Shown one piece after another: positions 1 through 7,445 of a DNA stretch of 18,727 nt. Under the pieces are notes generated by a model that was not told the origin of the DNA, ran no database searches, and saw only the letters and a list, made by a program, of their open reading frames with translations. Made by a program: the position numbers and the translations under genes. The DNA is from Ferrovibrio sp964429465. Its GTDB lineage: Bacteria; Pseudomonadota; Alphaproteobacteria; Ferrovibrionales; Ferrovibrionaceae. The first letter of the stretch is position 1; the number at the start of each line of letters is the position of its first letter. The stretch spans positions 1-18,727 of the forward strand of contig CAYSCA010000046.1 in assembly GCA_964429465.1 (NCBI GenBank), written 5' to 3'.

Positions 1-659
1 ACGCTCTTCACGTTGCCGAACAGGTTGTCCAGAACGTAGCGCCAGTGGCAGAGCATGTCGAGGATGATGCCGCCGCCATCCTTCACGCGGTAATTCCATG
101 AGGGACGCTGCGCCTGCTGCCAGTCGCCCTCGAAGACCCAATAGCCGAACTCGCCGCGCACCGACAGGATCTTGCCGAAGAAGCCGCTGTCGATCAGGAC
201 CTTCATCTTCTCCAGGCCCGGCAGGAACAGCTTGTCCTGCACGACGCCGTTCTTCACGCCGTATTTCTTCGCCGCCTTCACCAGGTCCATGGCAACGTCC
301 AGGGTTTCCGAAATCGGCTTCTCGCAATAGATGTCCTTCCCGGCGGCCATGGCTTTCTTCAGCAGGCTGGCGCGCAGCTGCGTGGTGGCGGCATCGAAGA
401 ACAGCGTGTCGTCCTTGTTCTTCAGCGCGGCATCGAGATCATCGGTATAGCGCTCGATGCCGTACTGCTTCGCCAGACGGCCGACTTTATCGAGATCGCG
501 ACCGACCAGGATCGGATCAGGCATCACCCGGCGGCCGTTCTTCAGCACCACGCCGCCATCCTTGCGGATCGCCACGATGGAGCGGATCAGGTGCTGGTTC
601 ATGCCCATGCGTCCCGTCACGCCGTTCATGATGATCCCGAGGCGGATATCCTTGCTCAT
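1..659 (-). CDS. Gfo/Idh/MocA-family NAD(P)-dependent oxidoreductase (partial, C-terminus beyond window)
   Basis: The minus-strand frame starts with ATG at 659 and runs open to base 1, giving about 219 residues of a protein that normally has 350-400. The family oxidises or reduces sugar-like or inositol-like substrates with NAD(P). Seen: a glycine-containing N-terminal Rossmann segment (residues 8-19, GIIMNGVTGRMG), the family's EKP motif at 113-115 (YCEKPIS) at the end of the nucleotide-binding domain, and DGGGIILDMLCHW at 194-206. Asp201 and His205 there fit the conserved D-x3-H of the substrate site. Its ATG overlaps the TGA of the enolase-family gene (ATGA), so it is the third gene of a translationally coupled trio. 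It probably carries out a redox step on the same substrate as its neighbours; that is inference from context. The C-terminal domain is not visible, so substrate class cannot be narrowed. Confidence 0.88.
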   Translation of the reverse strand, partial: MSKDIRLGIIMNGVTGRMGMNQHLIRSIVAIRKDGGVVLKNGRRVMPDPILVGRDLDKVGRLAKQYGIERYTDDLDAALKNKDDTLFFDAATTQLRASLLKKAMAAGKDIYCEKPISETLDVAMDLVKAAKKYGVKNGVVQDKLFLPGLEKMKVLIDSGFFGKILSVRGEFGYWVFEGDWQQAQRPSWNYRVKDGGGIILDMLCHWRYVLDNLFGNVKS

Positions 660-2092
660 TGGTTCGGTCCCTGGTTGAAATCGGAAGGAGGCATGGCCGC
701 GAGCGCGGCCCAATCGGGTTCGGCGGCGCTGGCAAAGCCGGGCGCGTCGAGAATGCTGTCCAGCGCCAGATCGCCGTTTGCGACATGCAGCCGCACGCGG
801 CCGCCGCTGCGGTGATAGAGATCGGGATGGGCATTGAGGAATTTCTGCTGCTCGGCCTCAGGCGCCGTGCCGAAGCCGTCGACATAATGATGCCCGTTGC
901 GCTCGACATGGGTGAGGCCGAGCGCGGCGACCAGCGCGAGATCCTGCTGCACGGCGAGGCCGGCCTGGCAGGTCAGGTCCTCGCCGGTGATGAAGTAGTC
1001 TTTGCCCCAGGCATGGCAGCGCGCCGCATTCAGCACGGCGCGGTAGACGCCCTTGCAGGTCTTCGAGGAAATGCCGCGATAGCCGAGCTGGCGCGCCGCG
1101 GGGAACACGTCGTAATCGGCATCCGATTCGTCGATGATGACGGGCACCTGCGCGCTCAGGCTGTCCACCGGCCGTTCCAGCGCCGCGGCGCGCTTGATCG
1201 GCTGCTCGATATAGAGGATCGAGCTACAGAGCCGCCGCAGGGCAGGATCGGCCTGCATCGCCTGCCACAGCGCGGCGATGCCGTTCGCATCGTCATACTG
1301 CTCATTGCCGTCGAGGCTGGCCTGATACGGCTCCGTCTGCCGGTCCAGCACGGCGGCGATGGCCCGCAAACGCTTCAGGTCGTCTTCGATATGGCCGCCG
1401 ACCTTGAGTTTGAAGAACCGCAGGCCATAGCCCGCAATCGCGCCTTCCAGCGTTTCCGGCAGCCCGTCGTTGAGCCGGTCGCCGGCCGGCAGATCGGCCT
1501 CGGCCAGCGGATCGAGCATGCCCACCGTATGGCGCAGGGCGATCCGGCGGGTCGGCTGCAGGTCCTTGAGGAAGCCGGGGAGATCGAAACCGGCGAGATC
1601 GGGCGTCAATGCCGCGTCGATGCCGAACAGATTGCGCTGCAGGGCCGTGACGAATGGCAGATCGTGAATGCGGCAGAGCGCATCCATCACGGCACGGTCC
1701 AGCAGCGCGGGCCCATAGCTGGCGACCAGCGCGTTCAGTCCCCGCCCGGCCCCCTGCTGCACCAGGGCACGATGATGCGCGGCGGAATGGCCGAAGGCAG
1801 TGCGAGGTGTCGCATCGGCGGCATAGGCCGCCTTTGCATTCTGCAGGCTGAGCCGCAGCTGCGCGAAATTCTGTTCGTTCGAGAGCGCCGGATCCTTGTC
1901 GAACCATTTCGGCGCCATCAGCTCGGCGGCCGCGCCGGCCGCGCTGCGGCCATCGTCCATCGTGATCCGCAGCGACACGAAAACCTGCGGCGCCTCGCGC
2001 AGGGTCACCACGCCGAAGCGGAACGGCATGCGCAGACGCACCGGCCGCTCATACAGCCGTATATCGCTGATGCGGAAAGCCGGCGCGGTCAT
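656..2092 (-). CDS. Enolase-superfamily enzyme (mandelate racemase/muconate lactonizing-like)
   Basis: A 478-residue protein of the enolase superfamily, whose members abstract a proton alpha to a carboxylate with the help of Mg2+. Visible catalytic elements in order: a KxK pair at Lys228/Lys230 (FFKLKVGG), then probable metal ligands Asp261 (SLDGNEQY), Glu296 (YIEQPI) and Asp321/Glu322 (VIIDESD), and a lysine after the next strand at Lys344 (ISSKTCKG). A KxK plus a distal lysine resembles the muconate-lactonizing-type arrangement more than the Lys/His-Asp pair of mandelate racemase. At 478 residues it is about 100 longer than common members; the extra length lies mostly before residue 220 and in the C-terminal tail. 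It overlaps both neighbours by 4 bp, so it is in one operon with the epimerase and the Gfo/Idh/MocA oxidoreductase. Exact reaction (dehydration, epimerisation or cycloisomerisation) is not assignable. Confidence 0.85.
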   Translation of the reverse strand: MTAPAFRISDIRLYERPVRLRMPFRFGVVTLREAPQVFVSLRITMDDGRSAAGAAAELMAPKWFDKDPALSNEQNFAQLRLSLQNAKAAYAADATPRTAFGHSAAHHRALVQQGAGRGLNALVASYGPALLDRAVMDALCRIHDLPFVTALQRNLFGIDAALTPDLAGFDLPGFLKDLQPTRRIALRHTVGMLDPLAEADLPAGDRLNDGLPETLEGAIAGYGLRFFKLKVGGHIEDDLKRLRAIAAVLDRQTEPYQASLDGNEQYDDANGIAALWQAMQADPALRRLCSSILYIEQPIKRAAALERPVDSLSAQVPVIIDESDADYDVFPAARQLGYRGISSKTCKGVYRAVLNAARCHAWGKDYFITGEDLTCQAGLAVQQDLALVAALGLTHVERNGHHYVDGFGTAPEAEQQKFLNAHPDLYHRSGGRVRLHVANGDLALDSILDAPGFASAAEPDWAALAAMPPSDFNQGPNQ

Positions 2093-2916
2093 CGCAGCTT
2101 CCCAAGCACGTCGCGCAGATATTCGATGCTGTGCGCCGCCACGCCCGGTCCGTCGGGCTCGTAGATGAAGGGTTCGACGCCGATATCGCCGTCATAGCCG
2201 CCCTGCTTCAGCGCCGCCAGGATCGGCCCGAAATCCATCTCGCCCTGGCCGGGCCCCTTGCGGTTCGGGTCGTTCACCTGGACATGCGCGATCAGGCCGC
2301 TGGGCAGCCACCGGGCGATCACCTCGGGCACGCTCTCGTCTTCCGCCAGACCGGCCGCCGAGCAGTCGATCATGGTGCGGAAATGGCTGCTGCCGATACC
2401 CTCGACCACGCCGATCGCCTCGGCCACAGTATTGATGAAATTGGTCTCGCGCCGCGACAGCGGCTCGAGGCAATAGAGCACATCGGCTTCCTCCGCCGCC
2501 TGCGCCGCCTTGCGGAAGGCCTCCAGCGCATAGCCTTTCGCCGCGTGAATGTCGCGGTCGGGCAGGCGCCGCTGCGCCGGCGAGCCATGCACCAGATAAC
2601 GGCCGCCCAATTCGGCGCAAAGGCCGCATAGCCGCTTCATCACCTCGATGGTGCGACGGCGGGTCGGCGGATCGGGATCGGTGAGCGACAGGCCCTTGGG
2701 CGCGACCAGCAGCCAATGCAGCCCGGTCACCGCCAGGCCGGAATCTTCGACGGTTTTCCTGATCTCGCGGATCGCGCTGGCGTCGAGCGCAAGAGGGTCG
2801 TCTGCCAGCGTGAACGGCGCGATCTCCAGCCCGTCATAGCCCAGCGAGGCCGCCAGCGCGCATTGCGCCTGCAGCGACATTCCGCCGAGCACCTCGTTGC
2901 ACAAGCTGATCCGCAT
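2089..2916 (-). CDS. Sugar phosphate isomerase/epimerase-like TIM barrel (xylose isomerase-like / AP endonuclease 2 fold)
   Basis: A 275-residue TIM-barrel protein of the xylose-isomerase-like superfamily, the usual length for hydroxypyruvate isomerase and ketose 3-epimerase relatives. Seen: the N-terminal SLGYDGLEIAPF strand-helix segment, and the expected metal ligands spread along the barrel (Glu in CLEPLS, Asp in MIDCSA, His in AHVQVND, Glu in GVEPFIY). I chose ATG at 2916 over the in-frame GTG at 2919 because AAAGG lies 6 bases before the ATG and only 3 before the GTG. It is first of three genes coupled by 4-bp overlaps, and has its own promoter and operator just upstream, separate from the transporter genes. 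Likely role: isomerising or epimerising an imported sugar or sugar acid. Some family members are actually dehydratases or inosose enzymes, so the reaction is open. Confidence 0.87.
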   Translation of the reverse strand: MRISLCNEVLGGMSLQAQCALAASLGYDGLEIAPFTLADDPLALDASAIREIRKTVEDSGLAVTGLHWLLVAPKGLSLTDPDPPTRRRTIEVMKRLCGLCAELGGRYLVHGSPAQRRLPDRDIHAAKGYALEAFRKAAQAAEEADVLYCLEPLSRRETNFINTVAEAIGVVEGIGSSHFRTMIDCSAAGLAEDESVPEVIARWLPSGLIAHVQVNDPNRKGPGQGEMDFGPILAALKQGGYDGDIGVEPFIYEPDGPGVAAHSIEYLRDVLGKLR

Positions 2917-2927
2917 CACCGACCTTT

Positions 2928-2943
2928 GTAACTGACTAGTTAC
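2928..2943. promoter_or_regulatory. Operator palindrome upstream of the epimerase-enolase-oxidoreductase operon
   Basis: GTAACTGACTAGTTAC: perfect 6-bp arms around a 4-bp centre. It touches the predicted -10 (2943-2948) and covers the likely transcription start, 12 bp before the ATG at 2916. The same arms, with T replaced by C at the sixth position, recur at 6214-6229 beside the TetR gene, so the TetR protein is the natural candidate to bind it. Position over the start site fits repression. Confidence 0.72.
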
Positions 2944-2972
2944 TTATAGCGGCAGACGCCCTGCTCCGTCAA
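2943..2972 (-). promoter_or_regulatory. Predicted sigma70-type promoter for the three-enzyme operon
   Basis: On the minus strand TTGACG (2972-2967) and TATAAG (2948-2943) are separated by 18 bp; each matches the sigma70 consensus at five of six positions. It lies in the 64-bp space between tctA and the epimerase gene, so the enzymes can be transcribed apart from the transporter. Not tested; call rests on sequence match and on its contact with the palindrome. Confidence 0.6.
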
Positions 2973-2980
2973 TTCGGGAA

Positions 2981-4504
2981 TCAGGCGCCGCGCCGGAAGG
3001 GTTTCAGCAGCAATCCGGCGCCATGGCCGAACGCACGCCGGGCCGGCGGTACGCTCATCAGCACGGTGAAAGCCACCATCAGGAAGACCAGGAGGCTGAT
3101 GGGCCGCGTGAAGAAGGGCGCCAGATCGCCATCCGACAGGGTCAGGCCCCGGCGCAGGTTCTTGTCGAGCAGATCGCCCAGCACGATCCCGAGCACCAGC
3201 GGCGCCGGCGGGTAGTTGAACTGGCGCAGCACCAGGCCGAGCACGCCGAAGGCCAGCATCACCAGGATATCGAAGGGCCGCGAGGCGATGGCATAGGAGC
3301 CGACCGCGCAGAGCACGAAGATGACCGGCATGATCAGGGCACGCGGCACCAGCAGGATCTTGACCAGCACCTTGGTCAGCACCAGCCCATAGAACAGGAT
3401 GCCGAACGACGCCAGCAGCATCATGGTCACGACGTCGTACACGAATTGCGGATTCTCGATCATGATCAGCGGCCCCGGCCGGATGCCGTGGATCAGCATG
3501 GCCGCAAGCAGGACAGCGGCGGGCGCCGAGCCGGGAATGGCAAGCGTGAGCACCGGGATCACCGAGCCGGGTACGCAGGCATTGTCGCCGGTCTCGGCGG
3601 CCATCAGCCCTTCCACCGACCCCTTGCCGTATTTCTCCTTCTCCTTGCTGGCGCGCCGGGCCGCAGCATAGGAGCTCCAGGCCGCGATATCTTCGCCCAC
3701 GCCGGGAACGATGCCGCAGAAGGTGCCGATCAGCCCCGAACGGATCACCGTGCGCCAGTATTGCAGCACGTCCCGGATTCTCGGCATCACCGTGTCATAG
3801 GTGCTGATGATGGTCTTGACCGGCCGGTCGCGCATCACCGCCAGCACTTCGGCAAAACCGAAAATGCCGACCAGCGCCGGGATCAGCGAGATGCCGCCGG
3901 ACAGGTCGTGAATGCCGAAGGTGAACCGGTCATAGGCATACATGCCTTCCTGCCCGATGCAGGCAATGAACAGGCCGATGAAGCCCGAAATCCAGCCTTT
4001 CAGCGGATCGGTGCCGGTCAGGTTGCCCGAGATCACCACGCCGAAGATGGCCAGCCAGAAGAACTCATAGGCGCCGAATTTCAGCGCCATTTCGCCCAGC
4101 ACCGGGGTGAACAGCGCCAGGAAGAACATGCCGATCCAGGTGCCGAGCACCGAACCCGAGGTGGCGATGCCCATGGCGCGGCCGGCCAGTCCCTGCTTGG
4201 CGAGCGCGTAACCGTCGAGGCAGGAGGCGGCCGAAGCCGGCGTGCCGGGGATATTCAGCAGGATCGCGCTGCGGCTGCCGCCATAGATGGCGCCGACATA
4301 GGTGCAGATCAGGATCAGCAGCGCCTGGCTCGACGGCAGCTTGAGCGTCATGGTGGTCATCAGCGCCACGCCCATGGTCGCCGTCAAACCGGGGAGAGCC
4401 CCGATAACCACGCCAACCAGCGACGCCAGGAAGGCGAACAGCAGCGTTTGCGGGGCGGCGAAATTCGCGATGGAAGTGCCGAATGCGATCAGGCCATCAA
4501 ACAT
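2981..4504 (-). CDS. tctA: Tripartite tricarboxylate transporter, large membrane subunit TctA
   Basis: A 507-residue, strongly hydrophobic protein, the normal size for TctA, the roughly 12-helix permease subunit of TTT-family secondary transporters in the inner membrane. Seen: the signature GALPGLTATMG (35-45), GAIYGGSRSAILLNIPGTPAS (71-91), and related motifs in the second half, GIVPGVGEDIAAW (264-276) and TLAIPGSAPAAVLL (320-333). These echo the first set, as expected for two homologous halves. The start ATG at 4504 has GGAG seven bases before it and lies 13 bp after the tctB stop, so tctB and tctA are one unit. It works with TctB and the periplasmic TctC to import a carboxylate-type solute by ion symport. 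TctA alone does not reveal the substrate; known relatives carry citrate, terephthalate and other acids. Confidence 0.95.
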   Translation of the reverse strand: MFDGLIAFGTSIANFAAPQTLLFAFLASLVGVVIGALPGLTATMGVALMTTMTLKLPSSQALLILICTYVGAIYGGSRSAILLNIPGTPASAASCLDGYALAKQGLAGRAMGIATSGSVLGTWIGMFFLALFTPVLGEMALKFGAYEFFWLAIFGVVISGNLTGTDPLKGWISGFIGLFIACIGQEGMYAYDRFTFGIHDLSGGISLIPALVGIFGFAEVLAVMRDRPVKTIISTYDTVMPRIRDVLQYWRTVIRSGLIGTFCGIVPGVGEDIAAWSSYAAARRASKEKEKYGKGSVEGLMAAETGDNACVPGSVIPVLTLAIPGSAPAAVLLAAMLIHGIRPGPLIMIENPQFVYDVVTMMLLASFGILFYGLVLTKVLVKILLVPRALIMPVIFVLCAVGSYAIASRPFDILVMLAFGVLGLVLRQFNYPPAPLVLGIVLGDLLDKNLRRGLTLSDGDLAPFFTRPISLLVFLMVAFTVLMSVPPARRAFGHGAGLLLKPFRRGA

Positions 4505-4517
4505 GACTGGTCTCCGC

Positions 4518-5036
4518 CTACGGCAGACGCACGAGGAACAGGTCCTCGAAGACGTAGTGAATGATCAGGCCGGACAGCAATCCGTGCACCAGGGCGACGG
4601 CAAGGCCGCGCAGCAACTGGCCGCTGGCCCGGCGCTCCTCATACTGGAACACAAGGACGAAGACCGCGATATAGAACGCCGTGGAGAGCCAGAACGGCAG
4701 CATGCCGGCGACAACGACCATGGCATAGAAGACCGACCAGCCGAGCGTGAAGGCAAACCGCCAATGGGCGGCGGGGTCGAACTGCCGGGGCGCCACGGAG
4801 TCCAGGGCGCCGGCCCGGATCGCACGGCCGAGCAGGATGACGCCCATCAATGCGATCATCAGGCCAAGGATGCCGGGCAGAAGACCCGGAACGGTGTAGA
4901 ACTGGATATGAAAATGCGGCAGCCGATCCATGACCCAGCTGCCCCAGAAGATCAGCAGACCGATCGCAATCCAGACGATCCCGCCCCACAGATCGGCCCG
5001 CGGCGAGGTGCCGTCGCTTTCGGTGGCTGACTCCAT
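4518..5036 (-). CDS. tctB: Tripartite tricarboxylate transporter, small membrane subunit TctB
   Basis: A 172-residue membrane protein with about four hydrophobic segments: WGGIVWIAIGLLIFWGSWVM near the N-terminus, then GLLPGILGLMIALMGVILL, a third around FTLGWSVFYAMVVVAGMLPF, and a bipartite C-terminal stretch. This is the size and pattern of the poorly conserved TctB family (DUF1468). The open frame extends back to 5075, but ATG at 5036 is preferred because AGGA lies seven bases before it, and the extra 13 residues upstream look non-native. It sits between tctC and tctA in the usual C-B-A gene order, with a strong hairpin in the 72-bp gap after tctC. It is thought to stabilise or assist TctA; no catalytic motifs are expected. 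Confidence 0.9.
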   Translation of the reverse strand: MESATESDGTSPRADLWGGIVWIAIGLLIFWGSWVMDRLPHFHIQFYTVPGLLPGILGLMIALMGVILLGRAIRAGALDSVAPRQFDPAAHWRFAFTLGWSVFYAMVVVAGMLPFWLSTAFYIAVFVLVFQYEERRASGQLLRGLAVALVHGLLSGLIIHYVFEDLFLVRLP

Positions 5037-5062
5037 CGTGAAATCCTTTACTGAAACAGATG

Positions 5063-5093
5063 GGCCGCCCGGCACGATCGGCGCCGGGCGGCC
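5063..5093 (-). other. Intercistronic hairpin between tctC and tctB
   Basis: GGCCGCCCGGC (5063-5073) and GCCGGGCGGCC (5083-5093) are perfect 11-bp arms around a 9-nt loop. On the minus-strand transcript the stem follows the tctC stop by about 15 nt and is not followed by a U-run, so a full terminator is unlikely. Hairpins at this place often protect the upstream binding-protein mRNA or partly attenuate the membrane-subunit genes; that role is inferred. Confidence 0.6.
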
Positions 5094-5108
5094 GTAATCA
5101 CTGCCGCG

Positions 5109-6119
5109 TTACGGCTTCGGGATGCCCACGGTATCAGGCGACACCTTGGACTTGCCACTGGCATGCAGCAGCCAGGCGGCATTCTGCAGCGCCGGGAAGA
5201 CGGCCTTCTGGGCAGCCGCGCCGTATTCGGGGGCAAACAACGCGCCCTTCGAGGCAGCATACTTCTTCAGCGCCGCCGAGTTCTTGATCTTCTCGGCCCA
5301 GATCTTGTCCAGGGTCGCAGTGACCTCCGCCGGCACGCCCTTCGGCACGAAGACCCCGAAATAATTGGTGTCGTTCGGGAAATCCTTGATCCAGTTGGTG
5401 ATCGGCGGAATCTGGCCATAACCGTCGAGTTCGAGCGGCTTGTCGGCCAGCACCGCCAGGGGACGGATGCGCTTGGCCCGGATCATTTCCGCCTGCTCGA
5501 CGCCGAGCTGCGTGGTGACCTGGGTCTCGCCCGAGACGGTGGCGATCACCGCGGGATTGCCGCCATCGTAGGAGACGTGCTTGTAGGTGATGCCGGCGGC
5601 GCGGGCCAGGCCCTCGATGCCGTAATGGCCGGCGGAGTTCACGCCGGCGGTGGCGACCGAGATCTGGCCGGGCTTTTCCTTCATCGCCTTGAGCAGATCG
5701 GGCATGGTCTTGAACGGCGTGTCGGGATTGACGCCCACGACGGTCAGATTGGCCACGTTGAGGTAAAGGTGCCAGTCGGCGATGCGGGTATCGAGCAGCC
5801 CGGTCACCGGATAGGCGCCAAGATCCTTGGCGGCGCCCGCCGTCCAGGTATAGCCGTCCTTGGGCGCATCCAGCGCGCTCTTGGTGCCGATCGAGCCGGA
5901 ACCGCCCGGCTGATTGACCACGACGACCTTCTGACCGAGCGCCGCTTCGAGCTCGGCGGCAGTGACGCGGGAAACCTGGTCGGTCGAGCCGCCGGCCGCC
6001 CAGGGGACGATCAGGGTGATCGGTCGGGTGGGTTTCCACTGCGCCTGCGCCGGTGCGGCAACAGTAAGCGCGCCGAGCGCCAGAGCGGCAACTGCCGCCC
6101 GAACTGCGAAATGAGCCAT
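5109..6119 (-). CDS. tctC: Periplasmic solute-binding protein TctC/Bug family
   Basis: A 336-residue Bug-family receptor, the extracytoplasmic component of a TTT transporter. Seen: a Sec signal peptide (residues 1-26, hydrophobic AALALGALTVAAP, cleavage expected after AQA), then mature WKPTRPITLIVPWAAGGSTD, the hallmark start of the family with its ligand-contacting AAGG..D loop, and NQPGGSGSIG. The open frame reaches 6206, but ATG at 6119 is chosen because GGAGGAG lies just upstream and a signal peptide follows at once. It is followed by tctB and tctA. A TTGACA promoter and the TetR-type palindrome lie in the 115 bp before it. Bug proteins typically bind carboxylates through the first-domain loops; the ligand here is unknown. 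Confidence 0.95.
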   Translation of the reverse strand: MAHFAVRAAVAALALGALTVAAPAQAQWKPTRPITLIVPWAAGGSTDQVSRVTAAELEAALGQKVVVVNQPGGSGSIGTKSALDAPKDGYTWTAGAAKDLGAYPVTGLLDTRIADWHLYLNVANLTVVGVNPDTPFKTMPDLLKAMKEKPGQISVATAGVNSAGHYGIEGLARAAGITYKHVSYDGGNPAVIATVSGETQVTTQLGVEQAEMIRAKRIRPLAVLADKPLELDGYGQIPPITNWIKDFPNDTNYFGVFVPKGVPAEVTATLDKIWAEKIKNSAALKKYAASKGALFAPEYGAAAQKAVFPALQNAAWLLHASGKSKVSPDTVGIPKP

Positions 6120-6177
6120 GTCGTCTCCTCCGTTTATAACCCGTGCTCGTGTGATCGGGTTTCGCTGATTGGGCGCT

Positions 6178-6206
6178 AGCATTCCGCCCCATGCTGTTCT
6201 TGTCAA
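6178..6206 (-). promoter_or_regulatory. Predicted sigma70-type promoter for tctCBA
   Basis: On the minus strand a perfect TTGACA (6206-6201) is followed after 17 bp by AATGCT (6183-6178), a weak -10 that keeps the important A2 and T6. It lies 7 bp downstream of the palindrome at 6214-6229 and upstream of the tctC ATG at 6119, giving a leader of roughly 50 nt. The -35 is convincing, the -10 less so. Confidence 0.5.
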
Positions 6207-6213
6207 CGGATAA

Positions 6214-6229
6214 GTAACCGGACGGTTAC
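6214..6229. promoter_or_regulatory. Operator palindrome between the TetR gene and tctC
   Basis: GTAACCGGACGGTTAC: perfect 6-bp arms and a 4-bp centre, matching the 2928-2943 site in 13 of 16 positions. It begins only 5 bp beyond the tetR-like stop codon and ends 7 bp before the tctC -35 hexamer, so its centre is near -50 relative to the predicted start. TetR proteins commonly bind such short palindromes next to their own gene. Confidence 0.72.
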
Positions 6230-6234
6230 GAAAG

Positions 6235-6885
6235 TCAGGGACGCAGATAGCCCAGCACTACCTCTATGGAATGATCCAGCCGGGCTTTCTGGCTTTTCGG
6301 CGACAGCAGGTTGCGGCCGAAGATGGTCGAGAGCGTATAGGCATTGGAGAAATAGAACATGCCGAGCGCCGCAATGGTGGTGTAAAGCTCCACCGGGTCG
6401 ACGCCCTTGCGGAACACGCCATCCTGTTCGCCGCGCTCGAGCAGGTCGCGGATCACCGCGAGCAGCGGCGAGTAGAGCTGCTGGATTTTCTTGGAATCGC
6501 GCAGATAACTCGCCCGGTGCAGGTTTTCCGCGCTCAACAATGCGATGAATTCCGGATTGCGTGAGCAGTATTTGAAGTTGAACTCCATCAGGTAGCGCAT
6601 GCCATCCACCGGCGGCATGCGCGCGACATCGATGGCGTGCTCCTCCTCGCGCATTTTCTCATAGGCGCGTTCGAGCACGGTGAGCCACAGCCCCTCCTTG
6701 TTGCCGAAATACTCGTAGATCATCCGTTTGTTGGAGCCTGATCGCTCGGCGATCTCGTCGACCCGGGCGCCGGCCAGGCCCTTGGCGGCGAATTCGTAAA
6801 GCGCCGCATCGAGGATATTGCGCCGGGTCACGTCGGGCTGGCGCATCCGCTTTGCCGGCATATCGCTGCTTTTCCTGCTGACCAT
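6235..6885 (-). CDS. TetR/AcrR-family transcriptional regulator
   Basis: A 216-residue TetR-family protein, normal length. Seen: an N-terminal helix (TRRNILDAALYEFAAKGLAG, 20-39) and the helix-turn-helix at about 43-62 (VDEIAERSGSNKRMIYEYF), where the YxYF-N-K-E-G ending is the family signature. The C-terminal half is helical and would form the ligand pocket and dimer interface; it carries no recognisable ligand motif. The start ATG at 6885 has a purine-rich AAAGGGGG sequence upstream. It is transcribed in the same direction as, and directly upstream of, tctCBA, and matching palindromes precede both the transporter and the enzyme operon. The likely role is a repressor released by the imported substrate or a catabolic intermediate. 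No copy of the palindrome precedes this gene itself, so autoregulation is not indicated. Confidence 0.92.
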   Translation of the reverse strand: MVSRKSSDMPAKRMRQPDVTRRNILDAALYEFAAKGLAGARVDEIAERSGSNKRMIYEYFGNKEGLWLTVLERAYEKMREEEHAIDVARMPPVDGMRYLMEFNFKYCSRNPEFIALLSAENLHRASYLRDSKKIQQLYSPLLAVIRDLLERGEQDGVFRKGVDPVELYTTIAALGMFYFSNAYTLSTIFGRNLLSPKSQKARLDHSIEVVLGYLRP

Positions 6886-7445
6886 CTCGCCGCCCCCTTT
6901 GGCGGCAGTCTTGACCGCCCATGGGGGTAAGCGTCAAGCGCAAGGCAGGCGGCGGTCGGCGATGAACCTTCGCCAGCGCCCGCCACCCTTCGCCGGACCC
7001 GGCGCTTTCGGCACGAGCCACGATGCGCTTGGTCAGGCCCTGCATCGGGCATGCCGGAACAATAGAAGAACCGGGATTGAGTCGCCCGACACAACCCTCC
7101 GCACTGCGTCTTCCAACCTGTCCGTTGGCGCAATTTCGGGGAATGGGCGAGAACGGCCTGACACAATTACTGCAAGCGGCCACCGACCCGGGGCCGGGGC
7201 GTAAGTCGTGGGGTTTAAGGGGGTCAGGGATGACCAAGCGGATGGTCGCGATGCGCAACATCTGGCTCCGGATTGAGGTGACTCTGAACTTTACGATTTC
7301 AGACCGATATGGCACGCCCGCGTGGGCGATGGCGTGATCAGCACAGCCTGGACGGTATTGGCGATGCCTGCTCTCTGATCGGTGCGATGGCGGGTAGAGA
7401 TGGGCTGACCGGTTGTCTCGTGACGGACCAAATGGACCCGGCGCA

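Noticed and set aside
659..2164. Long plus-strand open frame of 501 codons
   Set aside because: It is the mirror of the enolase-superfamily gene in GC-rich DNA; the minus strand shows the catalytic motifs and coupled starts, while this frame has no domain and is rich in Arg, His and Gln.
3023..4564. Plus-strand open frame of 513 codons opposite tctA
   Set aside because: Its translation is a highly charged His/Gln/Arg/Glu sequence, the usual antisense image of a hydrophobic membrane protein; tctA is certain on the other strand.
5163..6179. Plus-strand open frame of 338 codons opposite tctC
   Set aside because: Antisense shadow; tctC has a signal peptide, ribosome binding site and family motifs.
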